From assembly GCA_964242305.1 (NCBI GenBank), contig CAXTBB010000001.1, positions 124,001 to 188,000 on the forward strand: 64,000 nucleotides of DNA, given 5' to 3'. Position 1 is the first letter of the stretch. Each line of letters opens with the position of its first letter. Below are positions 18,988 to 29,699 of the stretch, piece after piece. Made by a program: the position numbers and the translations under genes. This DNA comes from DATLGB01 sp964242305. GTDB lineage: Bacteria; Actinomycetota; Thermoleophilia; Solirubrobacterales; Solirubrobacteraceae. The notes under the pieces were generated by a model. It did not search any database, was not told the origin of the DNA, and worked only from the letters and a program-made list of their open reading frames with translations.

Positions 18988-20052
18988 TCAGGTGCAGGCG
19001 TTGATGCCGACGGCGGCGAGGTCGCGGCTGGTGCGGTCCTGCAGCTTGTCGTTGCGGCGCATGATGGTGCGCTGCGTCTTGGTGTCGATCGTCTTGCCGC
19101 CGACCGCCTGCGACTTGATGGCGCGGTAGATGCCCAGCTGCGAGGCCAGGTAGGCGTTGACGGTGTGCTTGAGCCCCTTGTAGGCGGCCGGCGCGGCGGC
19201 GTTTCGCAGCGTGCCGAGCGAGGAGGCGTTGACGGCGATGACGTGGTTGAGGTTCGCCTTCTCGCCGGCGAAGGTGTCGCCCTCGGACACGCCGATGATC
19301 TGCGCCTTGGCGACCTGCCGGCACTCGGTCTGGACCGTCTGCAGGTACTTGACCTTCTCGATCGGCCGGTCGGTGGCGAGCAGGCCGTCGATGATCGCCT
19401 GGTTGATCGCGTCGACGCTCGAGTAGCCGACCAGCGCCTGGGCGTGCCGCGAGCGGTCGATGACCATCAGCGTCGGGGACTGCTGGACGTCGACGCCCTC
19501 GGCGACCGACCGGTACCTGGCGATCTGGGAGATGGGGACGGCGCGCTTGACGACCTTGCCGTGGGCGGTGAAGGCGTGCTTGAGCGCGGCGCGGGTGCGG
19601 CGGTCGTCGGAGGCCTTGTCGTTGGTGAAGAGGATCGCGACGACCTTCTTGTCCATGCTGCGCTGCAGCCACTTGGGCAGCTTGGCCAGCGACGGGTCGG
19701 CCGCCTTGGCGGCGGCGGTGCTCGGCGCGCTCTTGCCGGTGGTGGACGGAGTCGACTTGGAGGTGCTCGGCGTGCTGCCGGTGGCGGCGGTCTGCTCGTC
19801 GCCGGTCTTGGCGGCCTCGGCGTTCTGGGCAGCGGTCACCTTGTCGGAGGCGCCGCGGGCGCCCTCGACGGCCTTGCCCAGGCCGGTCGACGCGGTGTTG
19901 CCGTCCGAGGCACTGGCCGTGGCGGGCGTGGTGGTGGCCGGCGTGAGGGGGGCACGGTTCTCGTCCTTGGGCTTGAGCACCAACATGTAGGCCGCGAGGA
20001 AGACCACCGCGACGGCCAGGACGATGCGCATCGGAGCCGAGATCTGATCCAT
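18988..20052 (-). CDS. Membrane-anchored thioredoxin-fold protein
   Basis: Protein of 354 residues. One N-terminal membrane helix (MRIVLAVAVVFLAAYMLVL) is followed by a 90-residue Thr/Ser/Ala-rich linker, then a domain starting KKVVAILFTNDKASDD and containing VDVQQSPTLMVID, a thioredoxin-like pattern with cis-Pro but no CxxC. The C-terminal 120 residues are helical and ends in a single Cys. It probably faces the outside. Start at ATG 20052 is chosen over ATG 20064 because GGAGGG lies directly before it. The function is unknown; without CxxC a redox role is unlikely. Confidence 0.7.
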   Translation of the reverse strand: MDQISAPMRIVLAVAVVFLAAYMLVLKPKDENRAPLTPATTTPATASASDGNTASTGLGKAVEGARGASDKVTAAQNAEAAKTGDEQTAATGSTPSTSKSTPSTTGKSAPSTAAAKAADPSLAKLPKWLQRSMDKKVVAILFTNDKASDDRRTRAALKHAFTAHGKVVKRAVPISQIARYRSVAEGVDVQQSPTLMVIDRSRHAQALVGYSSVDAINQAIIDGLLATDRPIEKVKYLQTVQTECRQVAKAQIIGVSEGDTFAGEKANLNHVIAVNASSLGTLRNAAAPAAYKGLKHTVNAYLASQLGIYRAIKSQAVGGKTIDTKTQRTIMRRNDKLQDRTSRDLAAVGINACT

Positions 20053-20068
20053 GTCCCTCCTCACATCG

Positions 20069-20084
20069 GCACGCCCCCGCGTGC
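20069..20084 (-). terminator. Short hairpin after aspS
   Basis: A six-bp stem GCACGC / GCGTGC with a four-base loop lies 12 bases after the aspS stop. It is short and lacks a U-tract, so it is a weak candidate for the end of the hisS-aspS operon. Confidence 0.35.
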
Positions 20085-20095
20085 TCTTGAGAAAA

Positions 20096-21810
<1,715 letters not shown>

Positions 21811-21811
<1 letters not shown>

Positions 21812-23037
21812 CAGATCTGGTTGCCTCGGATTCGGTGCATGATGTTCTCGTAAGGGACGGCTTCGGGGTCGTGTCCGGGAGCTTCGAGGTCCCGGAACTG
21901 CACCGCGTCCTCCTCAGCGAGGGCAACGTACCGGGCGCCGAGACGACTGGCCTGTTTGAAGACCCCCTTCACCGAACGGCCGGCGAGTTCCAAGCGAACC
22001 GCATGCCCGGCCCGACGGGCGTCGTCCGCCAGCTTGAATGCGCGACGCCGATCGTGGCCGGCGACGTAGAGCTCGACGGGCGCGGCGGCGACAGCGGCCT
22101 GCTGGGAGCTCATCAGCATCCGCTCGATCCCAGCCGCCCAGCCGGCGCCCGGCGTCGGCGCGCCGCCGAGCTGCTCGATCAACCCGTCGTAGCGCCCGCC
22201 GCCCCCGACCCCCGACTGGGCGCCGAGCGCGTCGGAGGTGAACTCGAACACCGTGCGCGTGTAGTAGTCCAGGCCGCGGACCAGCGTCGTGTCGATCACG
22301 TAGGCGACGCCGACCCCGTCCAGCAGCTCGCGGACCTCGGCGAAGTGGTCCTGGTCGTCCTGGTCGAGGCGGTCGAGCAGCCGCGGCGCGTCCTCCATCA
22401 GCTCCGGCGCGGAGTCGAACGCGCGCAGCGGGTTGTCCTCGATGCGCTCGGCGACATCCTGCGGCAGGTCCGGCAGCGCGCGCAGGTAGGCCTGCAGCTC
22501 CTCGCGGTAGGCCGCGCGCGACGCCGGCGTCCCCAGCGAGCCGATCCGCAGCCGGATGCCCTGGGAGCCGAGCGCCTCCAGCAGCTCGGCCAGCAGGACG
22601 ATCAGCTCGGCGTCGACGGCGGGGTCCTCCGAGCCGATCGCCTCGGCGCCCAGCTGCCAGAACTGGCGGTAGCGGCCCTTCTGCGGCTGCTCGGCGCGAA
22701 AGAAGCTCGACAGGTACCAGAGCTTCACCGGCTGCGGGCGCTTGTGCATCCCGTGCTCCAGGTAGGCGCGGCAGACGGGCGCGGTCCCCTCCGGGCGCAG
22801 CGTCAGCGACCGGCCGCCGGCGTCCTCGAAGGAGTACATCTCCTTGCGCACGATGTCGGTGCTGGCGCCGACTCCGCGCGCGAACAGCTCGGTGGGCTCG
22901 AACGCGGGCGTCTCGATGCGCGCGTAGCCGGCCCGGTCGAGGATCCGCCGCGCGGTCGCCTCGAGCGCGTCGCGGGCGAGCGCGTCCTCGCCGAGCACGT
23001 CGTAGGTGCCCTTCGGAGCCTGAAGGCGCTCCGGCAC
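21811..23037 (-). CDS. hisS: Histidyl-tRNA synthetase
   Basis: Protein of 408 residues. Class II motifs are visible: GYARIETPAFEPTELFARG, LRPEGTAPVCRAYLEH, YLSSFFRAEQPQKGRYRQFWQLGAEAIG, VRGLDYYTRTVFEF (histidine loop) and GGGGRYDGLIEQLGG. The C-terminal anticodon domain follows. It charges tRNA-His. GTG at 23037 follows the TAA of the MBL gene directly (TAAGTG). Confidence 0.96.
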
Positions 23038-23661
23038 TTAGACGAGCTCTTGCAGGAAGGGGTTGGTGGCGCGCTCGACGCCGAGGGTGGTCGGCCCCAT
23101 GTGACCGGGCAGGACGTGCGTCTCCGGCGGCAGCGCGGTCAGCAGCTCGGCGATCGACTGCAGCAGCCGCGCGTGGTCGCCGCCGGGCAGGTCGGTCCGG
23201 CCGATGCTCGACTGGAACAGGACGTCGCCGCTGAACACGGCGGCCTGGTCGGGGACGGAGTAGGTGACGTGGCCCGGCGAATGGCCGGGGGTGAAGATGA
23301 CGTCGATGTCGAGGCCGGCGAGCTGCAGGCGCTCGCCGCCCTCGAGCAGGTGGTCGGCGTCGTAGGACTCGAACGGGCCGAAGCCGGGCCAGGGCACGTA
23401 GTCCATGACGTTGGCGAGCACGTGCTGCTCGAGCGCGGGGCAGTACACGGGCGCGCCCGTCGCCCGCGCGACCGGTGCCACCGCCCCGACGTGGTCGAAG
23501 TGCGTGTGGGTGAGCAGGATCGCCTCGACGGTGAGGTCGCCGACGGCCTCGAGGATGCGCTCGGGCTCGTCCCCCGGGTCGACGACGAAGCCGCGGCCGT
23601 CCAGCTCGACGACGAAGCAGTTCTCCTGCACGGGCCCGACGGTGAGCATGCGGACGTCCAT
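23038..23661 (-). CDS. MBL-fold hydrolase, glyoxalase II-like
   Basis: Protein of 207 residues. Metal ligands are in THTHFDHVGAV, GHSPGHV and FSGDVLFQ, with further His in LPGHMGPTT, the pattern of glyoxalase II-type metallo-beta-lactamase fold hydrolases. A thioester or phosphodiester substrate is possible. It precedes hisS, as in many actinobacteria (MBL-hisS-aspS), and overlaps the upstream gene by TGATG. Confidence 0.92.
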   Translation of the reverse strand: MDVRMLTVGPVQENCFVVELDGRGFVVDPGDEPERILEAVGDLTVEAILLTHTHFDHVGAVAPVARATGAPVYCPALEQHVLANVMDYVPWPGFGPFESYDADHLLEGGERLQLAGLDIDVIFTPGHSPGHVTYSVPDQAAVFSGDVLFQSSIGRTDLPGGDHARLLQSIAELLTALPPETHVLPGHMGPTTLGVERATNPFLQELV

Positions 23662-24032
23662 CAGCGCTTCGCGGTCTGCTGGCGCGTCCTGCGCGCGTAG
23701 AGGAACTTGTCGGTCCAGTACATGATCGGGGTGTAGAGGACGAAGGCGACCGCGCAGAACCCCAGGGCCTGGCCCGTCGTGTTCTTGTTGCCGACGAAGC
23801 GGAAGAAGATGAACAGGATCACGACCCCGAAGAGGGCCTTCAGCGCCGCGCTCTGCAGCGACGGCGGCTTGGGCGGGACGGGACCGCGAGAGGAGCGCCC
23901 GTTGCTCGTCGCCGCCCTTCCGTTCTTGGTCGGAGCGCCGGCGACGGACTTCCCCGTGCGACCCCGCACCTCCACCATCCCGGCCGCGTTGCCGCGGTGC
24001 TTCGTCCGGCGCTTGCGCTTCGTCTGGGCCAT
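23661..24032 (-). CDS. Small membrane protein with basic N-terminus
   Basis: Protein of 123 residues. The first 65 are strongly basic (KRKRRTKHRGNAAG) and disordered; two membrane helices follow (ALKALFGVVILFIFFRFVG and ALGFCAVAFVLYTPIMYWTD). No family named. It heads the MBL-hisS-aspS operon, with a leaderless-type -10 (TAGACT) seven bases upstream of ATG. The basic tail suggests binding to nucleic acid, ribosomes or anionic lipid; this is inference. Confidence 0.8.
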   Translation of the reverse strand: MAQTKRKRRTKHRGNAAGMVEVRGRTGKSVAGAPTKNGRAATSNGRSSRGPVPPKPPSLQSAALKALFGVVILFIFFRFVGNKNTTGQALGFCAVAFVLYTPIMYWTDKFLYARRTRQQTAKR

Positions 24033-24037
24033 GCCGT

Positions 24038-24715
24038 TCAGTCTATGAAGCGCGCGTCCAGGCCGACCAGCTCGGTGTCGACCACGGTGGCGTGCTCCGC
24101 GACCGCCGCGGTGAGCTGCTCGGGGGTGGTCTCCCCCTCGAGGTTCACCGTGACCTGGACGCGGTCCCCGACCGGGACGCCGAGGGCGACGACGCCGGGC
24201 AGCTGCCGCATCGCCGCGGCGATCTCCTTCGCGTGCGCGAGTGACGTGTCCACGTAGACGTTGAAGGCGGTCAGCGGCGGGCGCGCGGTGACCAGCGTGC
24301 GCCCGGCCGTCGGATGCGCGGCCTGCGGGCCGAAGTCCGACGCGCCGGGCTCCTTGCGGACCGCGGCTCGCGTGCGGCCGAACATCCCGTACAGATGGAC
24401 CGGGACGCGGAGGCGGCCGATCTCGTCGGCCAGCACGAGCGCCAGCGCGACGGCGACCCCCCGCTCGGCCGGGCGGGTGAAGACGATCGGGGCGACGTCC
24501 ACCGCCCCCACGCGCGGGTGCACGCCCGCGTGCGCGCGCAGGTCGATCGCGTCGATGGCGGCGCGGATGCCGCCCAGCAGCGCGTCGAGATCGGCGGGCA
24601 TGGTGACCACCGTGCGGTTGTGGTGGACGTCCGCGTGGACGTCGATGACGGCCGGGCCGAACGCGGGCGCGAGCGCGCCGGTGCCCTCAGACAGGTTGGG
24701 GACCGCCAGCAGCAC
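24038..24715 (-). CDS. Glutamate formimidoyltransferase-like protein (FTCD N-terminal domain)
   Basis: Protein of 225 residues. It starts LLAVPNLSEG, and shows DVHADVHHNRTVVTM and HAGVHPRVGAVDVAPIV, the signature of the formiminotransferase N-terminal subdomain, followed by GMFGRTRAAVRK and a C-terminal subdomain. The family transfers a formimino group from formiminoglutamate to tetrahydrofolate in histidine breakdown, but no hut genes are nearby. It is shorter than full-length FTCD (no cyclodeaminase) and shorter than typical stand-alone enzymes (about 300), so its activity is uncertain. GTG start. Confidence 0.8.
   Translation of the reverse strand: MLLAVPNLSEGTGALAPAFGPAVIDVHADVHHNRTVVTMPADLDALLGGIRAAIDAIDLRAHAGVHPRVGAVDVAPIVFTRPAERGVAVALALVLADEIGRLRVPVHLYGMFGRTRAAVRKEPGASDFGPQAAHPTAGRTLVTARPPLTAFNVYVDTSLAHAKEIAAAMRQLPGVVALGVPVGDRVQVTVNLEGETTPEQLTAAVAEHATVVDTELVGLDARFID
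24040..24045 (-). promoter_or_regulatory. Leaderless-type -10 element
   Basis: TAGACT on the minus strand ends seven bases before ATG 24032, overlapping the end of the preceding formiminotransferase gene. It would drive the membrane protein-MBL-hisS-aspS operon. Confidence 0.55.
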
Positions 24716-24890
24716 GCGGCGTCACGGTATCCCGCCGGCGCAGGTGCAGCCATCCCGCCAGCGCCACCACCCCGAGGGAGATGAGGCTGACGAACAGCTG
24801 CGAGCGGACCTCCTTCACGGTCGCCATCGCGACGATCACGACCACGATCGCGGCGATGGTGGCCACGGTCAGATACGGGAACAGCCACAT
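24687..24890 (-). pseudogene. Out-of-frame C-terminal part of the amino acid permease
   Basis: From ATG 24890 this frame encodes MWLFPYLTVATIAAIVVVIVAMA, then a second helix and a short basic tail. This is the usual C-terminal end of GabP/AAT-type permeases (KMWLFPYLTY..), but it lies one frame away from the main permease frame, whose stop is only nine bases upstream. It is either the result of a single-base frameshift or a separately translated tail. It overlaps the start of the formiminotransferase gene. Confidence 0.6.
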
Positions 24891-24898
24891 CTTCAGCG

Positions 24899-26056
24899 TC
24901 AGTCCTCGTCGCCGCTGCGGCGACGCAGGATCAGCTGGGAGACGGCGATCCCGAAGTAGCAGAACAGGGCGACCGCGCCGCTCGAGTTGACCAGGAACTC
25001 GAACACCGTGTCGGGCGAGATTGCGTTGGCGATCACGCTCAGGAAGCCGATCGAGACCGTCAGCAGGATCCCTTTGACCGGGACCCCGCGGCCGTTGGTC
25101 TCGACGAGCGCCTGCGGCGCGTAGCCGCGCTTGGCCAGCGAGAACAGCATCCGTGATCCGGTGTAGATGCCCGAGTTCAGGCAGCTCAGCACGGCGGTGA
25201 CGACGATCGCGTTCATGATGTCCGCCGCGCCCGCGATCCCGATCTTGTCCAGGGCGGCGATGAACGGGGAGTTGCCGACCTTGCTGTCGTTCCAGGGCAG
25301 GATCGCGATGACCAGGAACACCGACAGCACGTAGAACACGAGCACGCGCCAGACGATCGCGCTGGTCGCCTTGGCCACCGCCTTCTCGGGCGACTCGGAC
25401 TCCGCTGCCGCGATGGTCACGATCTCCGCGCCGATGAAGGCGAAGATCACCACCACGATGCCGCTCAGGACGGCGACACCGCCCTTGGCGAAGAAGCCGC
25501 CGTCCGTGGTCAGGTTCGACAGCCCGGGCGAGTCGCCGCCGATCCCGAGCAGGTAGCCGATCGCGATCAGGATGAAGACGATGATGGCCGCGACCTTGAT
25601 GGACGCGAACCAGAACTCGAACTCGCCGTAGTTCTTGACGGAGGTCAGGTTGGTGGCGGTCAGCGCGGTCATCAGGATCAGCGCCATCAGCCACTGCGGG
25701 GCGTCGATCCAGTTGCGGATGATCTCGGCGCCGGCCGTCGCCTCGATCGCCAGCACGATCGCCCAGAAGTACCAGTACAGCCAGCCGATCATGAAGCCGC
25801 CCTGGTCGCCCGTCGCCTTGCGCGCGTACTCGACGAAGGAGCCGACGGTCGGGTCCGCGACCGCCATCTCCCCCAGCATCCGCATGACCAGCACGACGAG
25901 CAGCCCGGCGGCGAGGTAGGAGAGGATCGACGCCGGCCCGGTCGAGTTCATGACCGCGCCCGAGCCCACGAAGAGGCCGGCGCCGATCACCCCGCCGAGC
26001 GAGATCATCGTCAGGTGTCGCGGCTTGAGGCCCTTCTCCAGCTGTCCGTCGCTCAT
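24899..26056 (-). CDS. Amino acid permease (AAT/GabP-like), C-terminus frameshifted
   Basis: Protein of 385 residues with ten or so membrane helices. The amino acid-polyamine-organocation pattern is clear: LTMISLGGVIGAGLFVGSG, YWYFWAIVLAIEATAGA, FAFIGAEIVTIAAAES and GIYTGSRMLFSLAKRG. It imports amino acids with proton symport. The frame ends at RRRSGDED, where homologues continue into a pair of C-terminal helices; those helices are encoded just downstream in the -1 frame (24687-24890). There is no homopolymer at the junction. It may be a natural frameshift or a sequencing error. A possible -10 (TAATAC) lies 10 bases before the ATG. Confidence 0.9.
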   Translation of the reverse strand: MSDGQLEKGLKPRHLTMISLGGVIGAGLFVGSGAVMNSTGPASILSYLAAGLLVVLVMRMLGEMAVADPTVGSFVEYARKATGDQGGFMIGWLYWYFWAIVLAIEATAGAEIIRNWIDAPQWLMALILMTALTATNLTSVKNYGEFEFWFASIKVAAIIVFILIAIGYLLGIGGDSPGLSNLTTDGGFFAKGGVAVLSGIVVVIFAFIGAEIVTIAAAESESPEKAVAKATSAIVWRVLVFYVLSVFLVIAILPWNDSKVGNSPFIAALDKIGIAGAADIMNAIVVTAVLSCLNSGIYTGSRMLFSLAKRGYAPQALVETNGRGVPVKGILLTVSIGFLSVIANAISPDTVFEFLVNSSGAVALFCYFGIAVSQLILRRRSGDED

Positions 26057-26069
26057 GGTGACGCGCGTA

Positions 26070-26927
26070 TTACCCCAGGCGCTGCATCTTCACAACCACG
26101 CTGAGGTCGGTCGTGCCGGCCCCGCGGTAGACGCCCTTGATCGGGGGGACATCGGCGTACGAGCGCCCGTGGCCGATCTTGACGTGCCGCTCGCCGGTGA
26201 GGCAGCGGTTGGTCGGGTCCAGGCCGACCCACTTGGGCTCGGGGTGGGTGGGTCCGGATGGGATGAGCGCCTCCACCCAGGCGTGCGTGTCGACCTCCGC
26301 GGAGTCGGAGGAGAGGTCGTCCGTCGGCGGCGCGAACAGGTAGCCGGACACGTAGCGGGATGCGATCCCGTTGCGTCTCAGCGCCAGCAAGGCGAGGTGC
26401 GCGAAGTCCTGGCAGACGCCGGCGCCGGCGTCGAGCAGGTCGTCCACCGTGGAGCCGACGTAGGTGACGCCGGTGCGGTAGGCGAAGCGGTCGGGGATCA
26501 GCTCCACGAGCTGCTTGAGCGTCGCCAGCGGCGTCGCCGCCCGGGCGTCCCCCACGATCTCGTCGATGCGGATGTCGTGCGAATCCGTGCTCCAGGGCAG
26601 CAGGAACTCGACGCCGGCCTGCTGGTAGGCGGGCGTCTCGAGGTCCTCCCAGACCGGGTCGGGCGCGGGCGGCGGGACGCTCGTGGACACACGCGCGCGG
26701 ACGTCGACCGCGAGGTGCTCGTGGGGCCGGGTGATGCCGAACTCGATCACGGTGGTGCCGAAGTAGTCGGCGTGGGTGGACAGGCGGGCCTCGGGCTCGA
26801 TGCGCACGCCGAAGTCCTCCACCTCCTGCGTCGGCGTGATGGCCGGGCGGGCGCGGAGCGCGTTGAGGTTGTCCGTCACCGGCGCCTCGTAGCGGTACTC
26901 GGTCAGGTAGCGGATCGCGAAGTTCAT
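26070..26927 (-). CDS. Transglutaminase-like protein
   Basis: Protein of 285 residues. The N-terminal beta domain (AIRYLTEYRYEAPVTDN) is the bacterial transglutaminase N region. The catalytic triad is in AGVCQDFAHLALLALRRNG (Cys), DTHAWVEA (His) and LDPTNR (Asp). Proteins of this type are cysteine peptidases or amidases. Its ATG overlaps the stop of the alpha-E gene (ATGA), the last gene of a three-gene operon with an ATP-grasp enzyme. Confidence 0.93.
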   Translation of the reverse strand: MNFAIRYLTEYRYEAPVTDNLNALRARPAITPTQEVEDFGVRIEPEARLSTHADYFGTTVIEFGITRPHEHLAVDVRARVSTSVPPPAPDPVWEDLETPAYQQAGVEFLLPWSTDSHDIRIDEIVGDARAATPLATLKQLVELIPDRFAYRTGVTYVGSTVDDLLDAGAGVCQDFAHLALLALRRNGIASRYVSGYLFAPPTDDLSSDSAEVDTHAWVEALIPSGPTHPEPKWVGLDPTNRCLTGERHVKIGHGRSYADVPPIKGVYRGAGTTDLSVVVKMQRLG

Positions 26928-27892
26928 GCGGTGATCAGCCGGTGGGCGACCGTGGCGCCACCGAAGTAGCGCTGCGTGATGTCGGCGTCCACCAGCAGGA
27001 GCTCGCGCTGCACCTGGGAAAGAGTGCCAGGCAGGTCGGCGTCTTGAAGGGAGGCGCGGCTGCGGAACTCGAGGTCGGCGAGCAGGCGGCCGACGCGCAG
27101 CACCGGCGGGCTGTTGCGGGCCTGGTGATCGGCGGAGGTCAGCGCGGCGTGGAGGACGTCCACCGACGAGGCGACCGCGTCGGGGTAGGCGCGCTCGTAG
27201 AGCAGGAAGCGGGCGACCGGGCCGGCCAGCGGCGGGGCCGGGATCGCGCGGCGGTACGCCTGCACGCCGCCGACCGCCTGGAGGACGGCGAGCGCCTGAC
27301 CGTCGCGCAGGTGGCTCTCGGACTCGAGCGGGGTGCCCTCCCGCGGCGGCAGCGCGACGCGGAGCATGCGCAGGACCATGTCGGCGGCCTCGATGGAGGC
27401 GCCGGCCTCGAGGAACGCCGACGCCTCGTCGCGGAGCATGGTGCGGCGGGTCACGCCCCAGAACAGGCCGCAGCGTTCTCTGACCAGCGCGTACACGGAG
27501 TACGGGCCGGCCCGCAGGGCGGCGGAGACGTCCTGTCTGAGGAGGCTGAGGTGGAAGGTGTTCATCGCCTCCCACATCTCGGCGGAGAAGACGTCGCGCA
27601 CGGTGCGGGCGCCCTCGCGTGCGCGGGTGACGCAGTGCAGGATCGCGGCGGGGTCGTCGTGGTCGAGCGTGAGGCGGGTGAGGACCTCCTCTCTCGTGGC
27701 CGGCAGGTCGGTCGGGTGCTCGGCGCCCATGATCGCGAGCAGGCTGTCCCAGCTCAGCCGCCACTGGGCCGGGTTGTCGGGGCGGGCCTGGAGGTCGGCG
27801 TGGAAGACGCCGTCGAGCATGCGGGCGGTGTGCTCGGCGCGGCTCAGGCGGCGGCCGATCCAGTACAGCTCGTGGGCGATCCGGGAGAGCAT
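26924..27892 (-). CDS. Alpha-E domain protein (DUF403)
   Basis: Protein of 322 residues, all helical. It begins LSRIAHELYWIGRRLSRAEHTARML, the defining motif of the alpha-E family, and has conserved RDEASAFLEAGASIEAADM. The family always travels with circularly permuted ATP-grasp and transglutaminase genes and is proposed to help make or break peptide bonds on an unknown amide product. ATG lies one base after the ATP-grasp stop. Confidence 0.92.
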   Translation of the reverse strand: MLSRIAHELYWIGRRLSRAEHTARMLDGVFHADLQARPDNPAQWRLSWDSLLAIMGAEHPTDLPATREEVLTRLTLDHDDPAAILHCVTRAREGARTVRDVFSAEMWEAMNTFHLSLLRQDVSAALRAGPYSVYALVRERCGLFWGVTRRTMLRDEASAFLEAGASIEAADMVLRMLRVALPPREGTPLESESHLRDGQALAVLQAVGGVQAYRRAIPAPPLAGPVARFLLYERAYPDAVASSVDVLHAALTSADHQARNSPPVLRVGRLLADLEFRSRASLQDADLPGTLSQVQRELLLVDADITQRYFGGATVAHRLITA

Positions 27893-27893
27893 C

Positions 27894-29519
27894 TCAGGGG
27901 TGCCGGAGCCGGCCGTCCTGCGGCAGCTCGTCGAAGGCCGTAATAGCCGGCGGAGGTGGGCCCCCCTGCCTTGTCTGCTGCTGCTGCTGTTGCTGGGACA
28001 TCCAGTCGCCACCGGAATGCAGGCCGGGCATGCGCACGGGCGTGAACTCGGAGGTGGGCTGGTCGGCGCGTCGGGTCTGCTCGGACTCGAGCACCCACGT
28101 GTCCTTCGAGCCACCGCCCTGGGAGGAGTTGACGATCATGCTGCCCTCTCTGAGCGCTACGCGGGTGAGGCCGCCGGGGATGATGGAGACCTTCTCCCCC
28201 ATCACCGCGAACGGGCGCAGGTCCACGTGCCGGGGGACCAGCGAGCCGTCGGGCATCGCGGTCGGGACGGTGGAGAGCTGGACGAGCTCCTGCGCGATCC
28301 AGCGCTCGGGCTCCTTGCGCACGGCAGCGGCCTGGGCCTCGATCTGCTCGTCCGTCGCGCCCGGGCCGATGAAGACGCCCTTGCCGCCGGACTCGCTGGT
28401 CGGCTTGACCACGAGCTCGCCGAGGCGCTCCAGCACGGAGTTGCGCGTGTCGCGGTCGGCGAGCAGGTACGTCTTCACGTTGTCGAGCAGGGGCGCCTCG
28501 CCGAGGTAGTAGCGGATCATCTCCGGCACGTAGTGGTAGATCGCCTTGTCGTCGGCGACGCCCGTCCCGACCGCATTGACGACCGCCACCGTGCCGGCCC
28601 GGTAGGCACGCATCAGGCCCGGCACGCCGAGGACCGAGTCCGGCCGGAACTCCATCGGGTCCATGAAGTCGTCGTCGATGCGGCGGTAGATCGCGTGGAC
28701 CCGTTGCAGGCCGGACGTCGTGCGCATGAAGCAGGTCGCGTCGTGGACGACCAGGTCGGACGCCTCGACCAGCTCGACGCCCATCTGGCGGGCCAGGAAG
28801 GCGTGCTCGAAGTAGGCCGAGTTGAAGGGCCCCGGCGTCCACACCACCGCGGTCGGGTCCTCCTCGGAACCGACGGGGGCGACCTCGTTGAGGGCCCGTC
28901 TGAGGAGCGTCGGATAGTGGTCGACGGGCCGCACCCGGTAGTCGGCGAACAGGCGCGGGAGCAGCCGGGTCATCGCGTTGCGGTTCTCGAGCACGTACGA
29001 GATGCCCGACGGGGTGCGGACGTTGTCCTCCAGCACCTTCCAGGTCCCGTCCGCGTCCCGGACCAGGTCGCAGCCGGACACGTGGCAGTAGACGCCGCCG
29101 GGCGGGCGGATGTTGTGGGCGGCGCGAGCGAAGGCCGGTCGCGAGACCACCAGGTCCCACGGGACGATCCCGTCGTGGACGATCTCGCGCCCGTGATAGA
29201 CGTCGTCCACGAACGCGTTGAGCGCCTTGATGCGCTGGCAGAGCCCGATCTCGATGGCGTCCCACTCCTCGGCGGGGATGATCCGCGGGACCAGGTCGAG
29301 CGGGAACGGCCGGTCGTGCACGGGCCCCTCGGCGTCCGGCCCGGCCGCGTCGAAGGTGATGCCCTGCTGCATGAAGATCGCGTCACGGCGCTTGCCCGCC
29401 TCGGCCAGCTGCTCAGGCCCCAGGTCCGCGAGAGCGTGCGCGAGCTGGGCGGCGTGCGGCCGCGCCAGCCCACCGGGGGCGAAGACCTCGTTGAACGACT
29501 CTCGGGCGATGGTGGTCAT
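27894..29519 (-). CDS. Circularly permuted type 2 ATP-grasp protein
   Basis: Protein of 541 residues. It shows the DUF404/DUF407 layout: LVPRIIPAEEWDAIEIGLCQRIKALNAFVDDVYHG, KVLEDNVRTPSGISYVLENR, VKPTSESGGKGVFIGPGA (ATP binding) and SIIPGGLTRVALREGSMIVNSSQGGGSKDTWVL. Such enzymes join an amino group to a carboxylate using ATP. Start ATG 29519 is chosen because the conserved region begins soon after. The C-terminal tail holds a run of seven Gln encoded by CAG repeats. It leads the operon ATP-grasp, alpha-E, transglutaminase. Confidence 0.92.
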   Translation of the reverse strand: MTTIARESFNEVFAPGGLARPHAAQLAHALADLGPEQLAEAGKRRDAIFMQQGITFDAAGPDAEGPVHDRPFPLDLVPRIIPAEEWDAIEIGLCQRIKALNAFVDDVYHGREIVHDGIVPWDLVVSRPAFARAAHNIRPPGGVYCHVSGCDLVRDADGTWKVLEDNVRTPSGISYVLENRNAMTRLLPRLFADYRVRPVDHYPTLLRRALNEVAPVGSEEDPTAVVWTPGPFNSAYFEHAFLARQMGVELVEASDLVVHDATCFMRTTSGLQRVHAIYRRIDDDFMDPMEFRPDSVLGVPGLMRAYRAGTVAVVNAVGTGVADDKAIYHYVPEMIRYYLGEAPLLDNVKTYLLADRDTRNSVLERLGELVVKPTSESGGKGVFIGPGATDEQIEAQAAAVRKEPERWIAQELVQLSTVPTAMPDGSLVPRHVDLRPFAVMGEKVSIIPGGLTRVALREGSMIVNSSQGGGSKDTWVLESEQTRRADQPTSEFTPVRMPGLHSGGDWMSQQQQQQQTRQGGPPPPAITAFDELPQDGRLRHP

Positions 29520-29687
29520 GCGCGGGGCGCGCATGATCGCGGGCGTGGTGCCCGCGGGGCATGGACGCCGGGATGAAACGGCGCGAGGTCGGTTGGCCCG
29601 GAGGTCATCACCATTGCGACCTACCCGCGCCCTCTGCGCTTCAGGCTGCTGGGGTCCCGTGCGCTTGCCGGCGAACGACCGCCCCTC

Positions 29688-29693
29688 TAGGTT
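29688..29693 (+). promoter_or_regulatory. Leaderless-type -10 element
   Basis: TAGGTT ends exactly six bases before ATG 29700, with no Shine-Dalgarno sequence. It is the clearest single leaderless promoter in the window. Confidence 0.6.
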
Positions 29694-29699
29694 GCCGCC

